A DNA stretch of 64,000 nt, from NCBI GenBank assembly GCA_963921345.3, contig CAWUFE020000001.1:372001-436000 (forward strand). Reading direction: 5' to 3'. The DNA comes from Hoeflea_A sp963921345 (GTDB taxonomy: Bacteria > Pseudomonadota > Alphaproteobacteria > Rhizobiales > Rhizobiaceae). Made by a program: the position numbers and the translations under genes. Shown here piece by piece: positions 33,366 to 42,482 of the stretch. The notes below the pieces were generated by a model. The model had not been told where the DNA came from and ran no database searches. It was given only the letters and a program-made list of their open reading frames with translations. The first letter of the stretch is position 1. Every line of letters starts with the position of its first letter.

Positions 33366-34349
33366 CTATTCGATGGCTTGAATGTCTTCGAATAGGCCCT
33401 TGGACCACATTCCCCGCGCTTCAAGACGCTCAACAGCTCCCATCGCCTTTTTCTGCAACGGCGCAATATCTATTTTGTACAGGGTCGCGCCATCCTCAAC
33501 CATCTTGTCAAGCACCTCTTGGGTTTCACCCTGCGACACTCCCGCTACCCAAGCAGTCGCTGCCTGCGCAGATTCAATTATCCAAGCCTGCTGCTGCTCG
33601 CTAAACTGCTGAAATCTGGCTTCGTTGATTGAGAGCGAGACAGTTGACATGATGTGATTGGTCAGCGTGACGTGCGGAGCAGCCTCGTGGAAGCGCTGTT
33701 CAACAGCAGCTGATGGAGGCCCTTCAGCTGCCTCAACAACGCCCGTGGTGAGTCCTAGATATACTTCTCCCCAAGTCACCTGGGTGGGACGCGTCTCAAA
33801 TGCTTTCCACAGTTCAAGATAAGCTTCGATCTCGGGAACCCGCATCTGCAATCCAACGAGATCTTCAGCGGACCTAACTGGCGACCTAGCAAATAGAATC
33901 CGCGGCTGCGTGGGCGCTGCCGATAGGATACGAACACCGTGATTGTCCAGCACTCGCTGGCTGATTTCCGAGAAGACTTCTGAATCGATAACAGCCTGCA
34001 TGTGGTCGGCGTCTCTAAACGTGAAACCCCATGTCAAAATCTGGAAGTCGGGGTCAAGAGAAGCGTACCACGCAAGCACATTGCCGTAGGATTCGACCGA
34101 GCCCGCGATCATTTGATCCATGACTTGTGGCCCCGAACCAAGTGAATTACCGGCAATATAGTTAACTGTGATATCGCCGCCCGAACGCTTTTCTAGATCT
34201 GCAGCAAAATACTCATTCATGCGGTCGGTTATCGAGCCAATCGCATCAGAGTTTACCAACATCAATGTTTCCGCGTGGGCAGAAACGGTCATTGCCAGCG
34301 CGATCGCGCTGCCACATGCAACACGTCGGAACGAGCTTATCATACCCAT
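33366..34349 (-). CDS. TRAP transporter solute-binding protein (DctP family), island copy
   Basis: The protein (327 residues from the chosen start) has a signal peptide (MGMISSFRRVACGSAIALAM, cleavage after AHA) and the DctP family core: GSGPQVMDQMIAGSVESYG, LQMRVPEIEAYLELWKAF and VYLGLTTGVVEAAEGPP. I chose the ATG at 34349 because AGGAG lies seven bases upstream; ATGs at 34355 and 34370 in frame are alternatives. The next gene upstream is an amidase, so the imported compound is likely an amide or an acid carrying one. Confidence 0.87.
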   Translation of the reverse strand: MGMISSFRRVACGSAIALAMTVSAHAETLMLVNSDAIGSITDRMNEYFAADLEKRSGGDITVNYIAGNSLGSGPQVMDQMIAGSVESYGNVLAWYASLDPDFQILTWGFTFRDADHMQAVIDSEVFSEISQRVLDNHGVRILSAAPTQPRILFARSPVRSAEDLVGLQMRVPEIEAYLELWKAFETRPTQVTWGEVYLGLTTGVVEAAEGPPSAAVEQRFHEAAPHVTLTNHIMSTVSLSINEARFQQFSEQQQAWIIESAQAATAWVAGVSQGETQEVLDKMVEDGATLYKIDIAPLQKKAMGAVERLEARGMWSKGLFEDIQAIE

Positions 34350-34544
34350 TTTCATTCTCCTCATTTCCATGGTCTTTCCTCGTTTCGAGCTTCGGCTGAA
34401 TTTTCGAGCGACCAATCATTATCCGATCCTAGTTCAGCACTTTTTGGAAATTAATTTATTTTACTTATTATTTAGATGTGCTGAAAAATATCCGCCTGCC
34501 AATGCAGAAACACAACCGCCATGGCCAATCGTTTCAACCAAGCT

Positions 34545-35942
34545 CTAGAGGCATGGAACCATTCGCGCTGTGACCGACTCGACGGCGCGAGCGACACGCA
34601 ACATTGTCCGTTCTTCAAATCGGCGCACAATGAACTGTATTCCCGTCGGTAATCCCCCTTCGGTGCGACCAGAAGGCACTGAAATTGCAGCCATATTTAA
34701 GTAGTTTGCCATCCGCGTGTAAGGTGTCGCCGGGATGCTGACGTCGACGTTCACCACCGGAATCGCGGGCATCGAGCATGTTGGCGTCGCAAGCACATCG
34801 ACCCCGTCCATCGCGACACTCATTTCCTTCTGAGCAGCGCTGCGATTCTGCAGGCATTGGGCGAACGCGCTCTGCGGCACAGCCATGGTAGCCAAAATCC
34901 TATCTCGCAGAGACGGTTGAATTGGACTGCTTTCCGGCAAAGCCAGATGCTGAAAGTTTGAGCAGATTTCGAAGTCTATGATGTTGAGCGTGTCCTCTAG
35001 ATAGTCATCTATCGGACGCGGGAATTGGAATTCGGTGATGATCGCCCCGAGCCGTTCCAATCGGTTCAACATCACTTCGTAGTTTTGGACAACTTCCTCA
35101 TCTGAGCGGTGAAGCTCTGGTCCCACCAGGCGCCCGATACACAACCCTTCGATTTCATCCTCGATGTCCCCCAAGGGATTAATCGTCGGGGTCTCAGTGG
35201 TCGCCTTGTCCGCTGGGTCATGCCCGATCAACGCGTCCAGCAACAGCGCCGTGTCCGCGATCGACCGTGTAAGTAGCCCCGGTGAATCAAGAGTGGGGCT
35301 TAGGGGAACCATTCCGCTGCGGCCAATCAAACCAAAAGAAGGTTTCACCCCGATGCAGCCGCAATAGGCCGCCGGAACCCGGCAAGATCCGCCTGTATCC
35401 GATCCAAGCGCCGCGGGAACCATACCAGAGGCGACCGCGACGGCCGAGCCGCTGCTGGACCCGCCCGGCACGCGCTGGGTGTTCAAATCCCATGGGTTCC
35501 AGGGCGTGCCTGTGATCTCATTGACCCCCCACCCCCCATAGGCGAATTCGGTTGTCTGCGTTTTGCCCAGCACGATCATTCCCGCCTGTTCAATGCGCTG
35601 CACCGCCCACGCACTTTCCGCGTCAGCGTCAATTGCGTGGGCACGCGACCCGGCCTGCGTTGGGTAACCTGCGCAGTGAAAGATGTCTTTGACCGCAATC
35701 GGCAGACCATGGAGGGGGCCACGTACATGACCTGACTGGCGCTCTTTGTCCAATGCGACAGCCGCCAGACGGGCATCGTGCGCAAACACCCGCACTAAAG
35801 CGTTGAGCTTGCCGTTCAAGCGTTCAACACGGTTCAGATAGAACTCAACAAGATCTTGCGAGGAAACGGTACCCTTCGCCAAAAGCGCTGATAGTTCGGC
35901 AAGAGTTGCCGAGACGTAGTCCGCATCTGTCTTGATCGTCAT
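34545..35942 (-). CDS. Amidase-signature family amidase, island copy
   Basis: The 465-residue enzyme has the full amidase-signature triad: K in IAVKDIFH, the GGSSSGSAVA loop and the nucleophile in GSDTGGSCRVPAA. It resembles GatA and plant or bacterial indole-acetamide amidases. The start at 35942 is the last ATG before the conserved body; an ATG 11 codons upstream is possible. A 195-base AT-rich gap separates it from the TRAP binding-protein gene. It is likely to hydrolyse the substrate brought in by that transporter. It is not close to the amidase at 25035. Confidence 0.9.
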   Translation of the reverse strand: MTIKTDADYVSATLAELSALLAKGTVSSQDLVEFYLNRVERLNGKLNALVRVFAHDARLAAVALDKERQSGHVRGPLHGLPIAVKDIFHCAGYPTQAGSRAHAIDADAESAWAVQRIEQAGMIVLGKTQTTEFAYGGWGVNEITGTPWNPWDLNTQRVPGGSSSGSAVAVASGMVPAALGSDTGGSCRVPAAYCGCIGVKPSFGLIGRSGMVPLSPTLDSPGLLTRSIADTALLLDALIGHDPADKATTETPTINPLGDIEDEIEGLCIGRLVGPELHRSDEEVVQNYEVMLNRLERLGAIITEFQFPRPIDDYLEDTLNIIDFEICSNFQHLALPESSPIQPSLRDRILATMAVPQSAFAQCLQNRSAAQKEMSVAMDGVDVLATPTCSMPAIPVVNVDVSIPATPYTRMANYLNMAAISVPSGRTEGGLPTGIQFIVRRFEERTMLRVARAVESVTARMVPCL

Positions 35943-36100
35943 CTTGTATTTCCGAGGCTTGGCAGTCGGCGACATGGGCCCGTCCCGCTCTGCGATGTGC
36001 CTGACTGTACCGATACGTTCTATGCTCGTAAAATTAGCCGATCAAAACGTTTCTTTGTGTTTTTTAATAAGACAACGCGCTCTATTCCTGCGCACCCGAC

Positions 36101-37000
36101 TTAAGCCGAACGATCAGAGACCATGCGCACAAGCGCACGGTAAAATGCCCCTGCCGCCGGTGTCAGAGACCGGTCTTTCAGTGTCAGAGTGCCAACTTTT
36201 CGCGTCACTATCGGTTTGGCCAATTCGATAATTTTTATGTGTCCATGTTCCGGGCACGCCGACCTTGGCAGCGCTGAGACGCCAAGCCCGCGCTCCACCA
36301 ATCCCCAAACTGTACCAAGCTGTGAAAACTCGTGCACGATGTTTGGAAGGTTGCCCGTCTCTTCCAAGACAGACGTCAGTTGTTGACCGATATTGGTCTC
36401 TTGCCCAAGCGCGATGTAGTCGTATCCTGACACCTCGGCCCAGGTTACCTTCTTTTTCATGGCCAGCGGGTGATCTGCAGGGCAAGCCAGGAAATATGGC
36501 TCATCAAATAGAGGAGTGAACGCCAGTGTCGGACTGCGGATCGGACCGCCGGCGATGCCAAAATCCGCAGCGCGTTCCAGGACACGCTTTTCAACGCCAG
36601 ACCCGGTATCGTCCCGGATCGAAACCCGGAGCCCAGGGTTTTCTTTCTCAAAAACTTCAATTGCTGGCGAAAGCAAACCAATCGCAACAGAGGCTAGACA
36701 AGCAACCCGCACATGTCCTTTGCTTAGATTCCCATGGCTTTGAATTTCGGCATAAGTCTCCTCCATTTCTTCCAACCAACGCTCCATACGGGGATAGAGC
36801 TGCTCGCCAAGCGATGTTAGCGCCATGCTTCGGGTCGTCCGATCAATCAATTTCACTTGCAGGATATCTTCAAGCTGGCTGATGTTATGGCTCAGCGCTG
36901 ATTGGGAAATGCACAATTCGTCTGCTGCTTGCCCAAAACTGCGCAGCCTTGCGACAGCCGCAAAAGCGCGCATGTGACGTATGGTTGGATAGTTAAGCAT
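36101..37000 (-). CDS. LysR-type transcriptional regulator of the island
   Basis: The 299-residue regulator begins MLNYPTIRHMRAFAAVARL and has the LysR helix-turn-helix (FGQAADELCISQSALSHNISQLE) and effector domain. I chose the ATG at 37000 because the family consensus begins there, although the frame is open further. It is divergent from the isoaspartyl-dipeptidase-like gene, with a short AT-rich gap (37001-37064, containing AATTAATTT) where LysR proteins usually bind. It probably controls that gene and the amidase/TRAP genes. Confidence 0.9.
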   Translation of the reverse strand: MLNYPTIRHMRAFAAVARLRSFGQAADELCISQSALSHNISQLEDILQVKLIDRTTRSMALTSLGEQLYPRMERWLEEMEETYAEIQSHGNLSKGHVRVACLASVAIGLLSPAIEVFEKENPGLRVSIRDDTGSGVEKRVLERAADFGIAGGPIRSPTLAFTPLFDEPYFLACPADHPLAMKKKVTWAEVSGYDYIALGQETNIGQQLTSVLEETGNLPNIVHEFSQLGTVWGLVERGLGVSALPRSACPEHGHIKIIELAKPIVTRKVGTLTLKDRSLTPAAGAFYRALVRMVSDRSA

Positions 37001-37064
37001 TGCCGCACAATCAATCAAAATAATTAATTTCAGTAAAGCTACTTTCTGCGTTTTAGGTAGCGTC

Positions 37065-38273
37065 ATGTTAGTTATCAGAAACGCAGATCTATACGCCCCG
37101 CACCATGTCGGCCTTCGAGACATCCTGATCTCGGGTCAACGCGTGGTCGCGATCGCCGAACCCGGTTTGAACGCGGGAGACCTTGAGCTTCAGGAATATG
37201 ACGCGGATGGCCGCGTCGTTTCCCCTGGATTTGTCGACAACCACGTCCACGTTTTGGGCGGCGGTGGCGGACTTGGCTACCAATCCCGCGCTCCGGAATT
37301 GCAGCTTAGCCAGTTCACCCGGGTCGGTACGACGACGATGATCGGCCTTATCGGCTATGATCAAACGACGAAACTGATGCCGGCGCTTGTGGGCAAGGCC
37401 AAGGGCCTGACCAACGAGGGCATGACCGGCTATGCCCTGTCCGGCGCCACCTTGCGCCACCCCGTGCCGACACTGACCGGCGATGTCTGCGACGACATCG
37501 CCTTCACCCAGGAAATCATTGGCGTCGGAGAAATCTCAATTTCCGAGCTTGGCTATGGCTATGACAGCCTTGGCCCCGGCGCACAGTATATTGCTGAAAC
37601 GCTCGTGCAGGCCCTGCTTGTCGGGCGTATGGCGGGCAAGGGTGGAGTGCTCTGCATGCAAGTCCCTCCCTACTTCGGGCAGTGCCTCCGTCCCCTTTTC
37701 TATATGGTTGACAAATCCGGCCTGCCGATCACCCAGATGGTGCCAAGCCACGTCAACCAGACCGACCGCTACATGGAGGACGCGGCACTCTGGGGCAAGC
37801 GCGGCGGCTGGGTAGACATCGGCGCCAATTATCGCCCGGACAATCACTATGAGCGGTCCACCGACCCGGCTGACGCCGTGACAAAGCTCCTGGAAGACGG
37901 TGTGCCTGCCAATCAGATCCTGATCAGCTCCGACGGCAACGGCGCCCCGCCCAAGGAGGAAAAGGGCGAGGCCGTGCCGACACGCGCGAACTACATGCCT
38001 GTTTCCAGCCTGCACATGATCTGGCGGCGCCTTATCCTCGAGGGCCGCGCCGATGTGGAAACCGCGCTGTCAATGGTGTCGCAGAATGTGGCAAAGGCCT
38101 ATCACCTGAAACAGAAGGGCGAGATCGGCGTTGGCCTTGATGCCGATCTGGTCGTCTTCGACGCGGATTGGCAGGTTGACACAGTGATTGCCCGTGGTCA
38201 GGTGATGGTAGAGGACCGCGCCATCAAGGTGCGCGGCATGTTCGAAAAGATCATCCTAGACGGCCTTGCGTAG
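37065..38273 (+). CDS. Isoaspartyl-dipeptidase-like amidohydrolase
   Basis: The 402-residue metal-dependent amidohydrolase resembles IadA, which cleaves beta-aspartyl dipeptides. PGFVDNHVHVLGGGGG (residues about 54-69) holds the HxH metal pair, PSHVN near residue 231 holds another histidine, and ISSDGNGAPP near 289 carries the catalytic aspartate. The bridging position reads VGEISISE, a glutamate type. The usual third histidine (in IadA, within HMGD) appears replaced, as the segment reads CMQVPPYFG. The exact activity is therefore uncertain. It is the only plus-strand gene of the island and is divergent from its LysR gene. Confidence 0.8.
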   Translation: MLVIRNADLYAPHHVGLRDILISGQRVVAIAEPGLNAGDLELQEYDADGRVVSPGFVDNHVHVLGGGGGLGYQSRAPELQLSQFTRVGTTTMIGLIGYDQTTKLMPALVGKAKGLTNEGMTGYALSGATLRHPVPTLTGDVCDDIAFTQEIIGVGEISISELGYGYDSLGPGAQYIAETLVQALLVGRMAGKGGVLCMQVPPYFGQCLRPLFYMVDKSGLPITQMVPSHVNQTDRYMEDAALWGKRGGWVDIGANYRPDNHYERSTDPADAVTKLLEDGVPANQILISSDGNGAPPKEEKGEAVPTRANYMPVSSLHMIWRRLILEGRADVETALSMVSQNVAKAYHLKQKGEIGVGLDADLVVFDADWQVDTVIARGQVMVEDRAIKVRGMFEKIILDGLA

Positions 38274-38422
38274 GCAAAGCAGCGCGGAGCGCGCGATTCG
38301 AAGGCATCTGCAATGAAACTGAAAGATCTGTTGGTTGACCCGGGCAAGCTGGAACCGAATGGCGCAACAAACAGGTTTGAGTTCGCGACCTGCGGATTGC
38401 AACGGCCAGGTTCTGCGGCGCA

Positions 38423-38447
38423 GCGGCCGCCACATAGGGACGGCCGC
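38423..38447. repeat. Hairpin after the intact glycosidase gene
   Basis: GCGGCCG (38423-38429) and CGGCCGC (38441-38447) form a strong stem downstream of the glycosidase stop at 38477. It could end transcription of the sugar operon, although no U-tract follows. An identical 25-base copy is at 31108-31132. The 38274-38422 stretch between it and the island gene holds nothing I recognise. Confidence 0.65.
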
Positions 38448-38476
38448 CCATTCGCAGTGATCGGAGTTGGCCGGCC

Positions 38477-40480
38477 TCAGTCGCCGTAGTTGATTTCTAT
38501 CATCCGATGGCCGCGCATTTCCGGAACCGTGATGCTCACCCGGCGCCCGTCCTGGGCAAAATCGAGCGGCGTGTTTTCCGGCACCAGCCGCACCGACCTG
38601 ACCGGGCCCTGCCCCGCAACGGCCACGTCGACATTGTTGAGCGTGATCAGGTCCTGCACCGGCTCGACATTGTTGCCGCGCAAATTGCCGCGCAGCGCCG
38701 GCACGGCATGAAGCAGGTGGACGACGTCGCGGTTCTCGCGCTGCTGGTGGCGCACGGTGACCCGGCCGGCGCGCGGCAGCGAGGTGGTGATCATCTTGTC
38801 TTCGCCGAGCGCGATCCGGATGAGGTTTTCGGCCATCTCCAGCATCGTCACGGCGCCGACCTTGCGGTAGGCCGTGAAGATCGGGGTGGCGAGATAGGTG
38901 AAGGCGCCCTTGCGCACGCCAGCCGCGTAGCCGGAGGGCTCCGGGCGGCTCGGTGCATTCACATGTCCGGAAAATTGCCGCGGCGTGCGGTCGAAATAAG
39001 GATCGTACACATCGCCGAGGCTTTCGCCGTCCGCCACCACGATGCGTTGCGACGGTACATACATGAAGAGAGGGTCGTCGATGTTGTGCGGTCGCAATGC
39101 CTCGATGGCGAGCAGGTAGTCTCCCCCCGCCATTTCTGACGTGCCCTTCCACTCGGCGCCGAGGTCCCACAGGAAGCCGTTTTCGTCCAGACCGCTCCTT
39201 CCCGTCAGCAGGACCCGTCCTCCCCGACCGACGAAATCGTCGATCCTGGTTTTCAGCCCCGGCGTGACCGCGATCTCGTCGGGCAGAATAAGCAACTGGT
39301 ACTGCGAGAAATCGCTCTCCAGATCAACGACGTCGAACGTGAACTGACCTTCGAGAAGGATGCGGACGGCGCCCTCGTCGACGAGATTTTCAGTATCGGG
39401 CCGTTCACCGAGCGCCTGCGGCCGGGTCGATTCGACGCTCAGCAGCGCGATCTCGGCACGGTTCACCGAGCCGACGGCCCAGGGTTCGCGTTCCTCCACC
39501 CACCGGTAGGCAGGTGCGATCACACCCATGGTGGACCGGTCGATGGAGCCGGTCGGATGCAGGTGGTCGCCGATATTGCAGCGTGCGCCGTGCGCCAGCA
39601 TGGCACCGCATTCGTATAGCAGCGCTTCGGGCTTCTTGTAGCCGCCCACCTCGCCCCAGGACGAGTGGAACTTGCCCGTCATGCCCAGGAAGTGCATGCC
39701 CATCTGATCGGCATAGCGGGCGCTCAGCGGGAAATGGTCGTAGCCCCAGCCGGCCGTCGGCAACGATTCGAGCTCCAGATGGCTGAAGTGATCGCGATAG
39801 TGGCCGCGGAAGCCGCGGCGTATGTGGCTCTCGTTGAAAAAGATCGGGCAATCCGGATCGTTGCGCTGGGCCGTTTCGGTGATCCGGTCGAAAAAATGCT
39901 CGACGATGTGGTTGTTGAAGGTTTTCCGGTCCTGCTCGTCGGTCCAGTCGAGCCCCATGGCATCCATCCGGGTGCGTGCGGCGACGGAAACGGAGACCGG
40001 CTGCCAGCAGATATCGATCCACAGGCCGTCACCGTGCGGGTAGCGCTGCATGACCTCTTCGACCTGATCGCACAGATAATCGAGATAGGGCGAGGCATAG
40101 TCCATATAGGCCCATCCGGCGGCATTCGGATGGGTCCTGTGCCGGGGCAGGGTGCCGTCGGGGCGAACGATCCGCCATTCCGGATGCCGGGTGGCGGCGG
40201 CTTCGTCCCAGGTGGCGGACACATAGATCGGCGTCTTGATGCCGACCGCCTGCAGCGCCTCGATCTGACGTCCGAGCAGGTCGAACTCCAGGTGCGGATG
40301 CATCACGCCGACCCGGGTCGGGTGATAGGAATAGCCGTGGTGGCATTTGGAAAACAGATTCACGCTGTCGACATGGGCGGCCTTGAACGCCGCGGCAAAG
40401 GCGCCTGCGTCGAAGCGGCTGCCGATGCCGGGTATTTCGCCGGAGGTGTGGAAGTCGAGGTGAACTTGACGATATCGCAT
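38477..40480 (-). CDS. Putative glycoside hydrolase with beta-galactosidase trimerisation-like domain
   Basis: The 667-residue protein has an N-terminal TIM-barrel-like part (residues 1 to about 340), with candidate acidic residues in GLWIDICWQP and IFFNESHIRRG. A glutamine-amidotransferase-like domain follows (about 345-450, QLLILPDEIAVTPGLKTRIDDFVGRGGRVLLTG), as in the middle domain of GH42 beta-galactosidases, and then a beta-rich C-terminus. It resembles families annotated as hypothetical glycosyl hydrolase 6. No signal peptide is present, so it acts in the cytoplasm on an imported oligosaccharide. It is the last gene of the CUT1 sugar-uptake operon, 24 bases after the ATPase gene. The sugar is unknown. 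Confidence 0.78.
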   Translation of the reverse strand: MRYRQVHLDFHTSGEIPGIGSRFDAGAFAAAFKAAHVDSVNLFSKCHHGYSYHPTRVGVMHPHLEFDLLGRQIEALQAVGIKTPIYVSATWDEAAATRHPEWRIVRPDGTLPRHRTHPNAAGWAYMDYASPYLDYLCDQVEEVMQRYPHGDGLWIDICWQPVSVSVAARTRMDAMGLDWTDEQDRKTFNNHIVEHFFDRITETAQRNDPDCPIFFNESHIRRGFRGHYRDHFSHLELESLPTAGWGYDHFPLSARYADQMGMHFLGMTGKFHSSWGEVGGYKKPEALLYECGAMLAHGARCNIGDHLHPTGSIDRSTMGVIAPAYRWVEEREPWAVGSVNRAEIALLSVESTRPQALGERPDTENLVDEGAVRILLEGQFTFDVVDLESDFSQYQLLILPDEIAVTPGLKTRIDDFVGRGGRVLLTGRSGLDENGFLWDLGAEWKGTSEMAGGDYLLAIEALRPHNIDDPLFMYVPSQRIVVADGESLGDVYDPYFDRTPRQFSGHVNAPSRPEPSGYAAGVRKGAFTYLATPIFTAYRKVGAVTMLEMAENLIRIALGEDKMITTSLPRAGRVTVRHQQRENRDVVHLLHAVPALRGNLRGNNVEPVQDLITLNNVDVAVAGQGPVRSVRLVPENTPLDFAQDGRRVSITVPEMRGHRMIEINYGD

Positions 40481-40504
40481 GGAGGATCCTTTGAAACGCA
40501 GGCT

Positions 40505-41647
40505 TCATGAGTGACGGGAGTGTTGCGGAAAGCAGATCGTCTCGTCGTTTCCGTCGAAGACGAAGAACGATGTCGGGCTGACACCGAAAGCGAAGCGGTC
40601 GCCATGGCGGCCGGCAAGCTGGCTGGATTGCTGGATGGCGATGTAGCCGTCCTGGGATTCGGAATCGAAACTGCTGTGCCGCTGACAGTCGAGATAGATC
40701 AGGCTTTCGCGTCCGAGGTTCTCGACGACCGCGGCGGTTCCGGGAAAACCGAGCCGGCCTTCCCCATGGTCGACGAACGCTTCCGGCCGGATGCCGATGG
40801 TGACGGGGTCGCCGCTCGCCGGCGCCACGGCTCCGGCGCAGAGCGGCACCTCGAATTTTTCGTCCGAGCCGTCGATTTCGAGGGCGACCGTCGTGCGGTC
40901 GGCGCCGCAGGTCCTGGCCCGCAGAAAGTTCATGCGCGGCGAGCCGAGAAATCCGGCGACGAACCGGTTGGCGGGCCGGTTGTAGAGCTCGAGCGGCGTG
41001 CCGATCTGGTCGATTCGTCCCTCGTTCATCACCACGATCCGGTCGGCCATCGTCATGGCTTCCGTCTGGTCGTGGGTGACGTAGATCATGGTCGCCTGAA
41101 GTTCGGCGTGGAGCCGCCCCAGTTCGATCCGCATCTGCGACCGCAAGGCGGCATCGAGGTTGGAAAGCGGCTCGTCGAACAGGAACACGTCCGGCGACCG
41201 GGTGATTGCCCGGCCGATGGCGACGCGCTGCTTCTGGCCGCCGGACAGCGCCTTCGGTTTTCGGGCGAGCTGCGGGGCGATGCGCAGGATATCGGCGGCC
41301 CGGTCCACCGCTGCTTCGATCCGCTGCTTGGCGCGGCCGGCGATCTTCAGGGCGAAACCCATATTGTCGGCGACGGTCATGTGCGGATAGAGCGCATAGT
41401 TCTGGAAGACCATGGCAACGCCCCGTTCCGACGGTTCGGCCTTCGAGACATCGCGCCCGTTGATCAGCAGTTCGCCCGAAGTGATCGCTTCAAGCCCGGC
41501 GATGGAGCGCAGCAGGGTGGACTTGCCGCAGCCGGACGGCCCGACCATGACCACGAACTCGCCCTGATCCACCGAGAAGCTGATGCCTTTCAGCGCCTCG
41601 AAAGCCTCATAATTCTTGACGATGCGTTTCAGTTCCAGACTGGCCAT
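40505..41647 (-). CDS. Sugar ABC transporter ATPase (UgpC/MalK family)
   Basis: The 380-residue ATPase has Walker A GPSGCGKST near residue 36, LSGGQKQRVAIGRA and Walker B VFLFDEPLSNLD, followed by a TOBE-type regulatory domain (from about residue 240). It drives the two permeases encoded upstream. The ATG at 41647 follows TACCCGTATCC; the frame upstream is open but overlaps the permease. Such ATPases often serve several sugar transporters. Confidence 0.93.
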   Translation of the reverse strand: MASLELKRIVKNYEAFEALKGISFSVDQGEFVVMVGPSGCGKSTLLRSIAGLEAITSGELLINGRDVSKAEPSERGVAMVFQNYALYPHMTVADNMGFALKIAGRAKQRIEAAVDRAADILRIAPQLARKPKALSGGQKQRVAIGRAITRSPDVFLFDEPLSNLDAALRSQMRIELGRLHAELQATMIYVTHDQTEAMTMADRIVVMNEGRIDQIGTPLELYNRPANRFVAGFLGSPRMNFLRARTCGADRTTVALEIDGSDEKFEVPLCAGAVAPASGDPVTIGIRPEAFVDHGEGRLGFPGTAAVVENLGRESLIYLDCQRHSSFDSESQDGYIAIQQSSQLAGRHGDRFAFGVSPTSFFVFDGNDETICFPQHSRHS

Positions 41648-41658
41648 GGATACGGGTC

Positions 41659-42480
41659 CTACTTTCCGAGCCCGGCGAGCGAGCGGACAAAATAGCGTTG
41701 CGCTGCGATGAAGATCGCCAGCACCGGTACGACGGCGATGGACAGGCCGGCCATGATGGCAGGCCAGTCCGCTGTCCACTCGCCGCGCAGCTGCAAAATG
41801 CCGACGGGCAGCGTCTTCAGCGCCGGTTTGGTGAGCATCAGCAGTGCCAGGACGAACTCGTTCCAGATGAACACCGTCTGGAAGATGGCGGCGCTGGCGA
41901 TGGCCGGCCCGGACAGCGGAACGATGATGCGGAAGAAGATGGCGAACTGGCTGCAACCGTCGAGGCGTGCCGCCTCCTCCAGCTCCTTCGGAAAATCCAG
42001 GAAGAAGGCATAGAACAGGATGGTGGTGAAGGGGATGCCGTAGGCGGCGTAGGGCAGGATGATGGCAAGCTGCGAGTTGAGGAATCCGGCGGCCGAGACC
42101 ATCTGGAGCAGCGGAACCAGCACCGCCTGTACGGGCACCGCGAAGCCAGCGACGATCAGCAGGTAGATGATCTTCATGATCCGGCGTTCGGAACGTGCCA
42201 GCGCGTAGGCTGCCATCCCGCTGCACAGCACGATCACCGCCACGGAGACGACCGTGACGATCGCCGAATTGAGCATGAAAACGTCCATGCCGGTGTTCCA
42301 GGCGCGGGCGAAACTGTCGAACTCCAGCGAGCTCGGCAATCCGAGCGGATCGAGGAAGATGTCCCGCTTGGTCTTGAAGGCTGCGAGCAGCATCAGCAGA
42401 ACGGGGATCATCACGAACAGGCTCCACAAGGTCATGAAACCGTAGAGAATGGCGGTCGCCAGCCGGAAGCGCGGACCCAT
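41659..42480 (-). CDS. Sugar ABC transporter permease (MalG family)
   Basis: The 273-residue permease has six helices and the EAA loop EEAARLDGCSQFAIFFRIIVPLSGP that contacts the ATPase. It pairs with the MalF-type permease, whose gene ends 2 bases upstream. It belongs to the carbohydrate-uptake-type-1 operon. Confidence 0.93.
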   Translation of the reverse strand: MGPRFRLATAILYGFMTLWSLFVMIPVLLMLLAAFKTKRDIFLDPLGLPSSLEFDSFARAWNTGMDVFMLNSAIVTVVSVAVIVLCSGMAAYALARSERRIMKIIYLLIVAGFAVPVQAVLVPLLQMVSAAGFLNSQLAIILPYAAYGIPFTTILFYAFFLDFPKELEEAARLDGCSQFAIFFRIIVPLSGPAIASAAIFQTVFIWNEFVLALLMLTKPALKTLPVGILQLRGEWTADWPAIMAGLSIAVVPVLAIFIAAQRYFVRSLAGLGK

Positions 42481-42482
42481 GG

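Noticed and set aside
40505..42427. A 640-codon frame covering the ATPase and the permease
   Set aside because: The upper half is a wrong-frame reading of the MalG gene. The ATPase proper starts at 41647.
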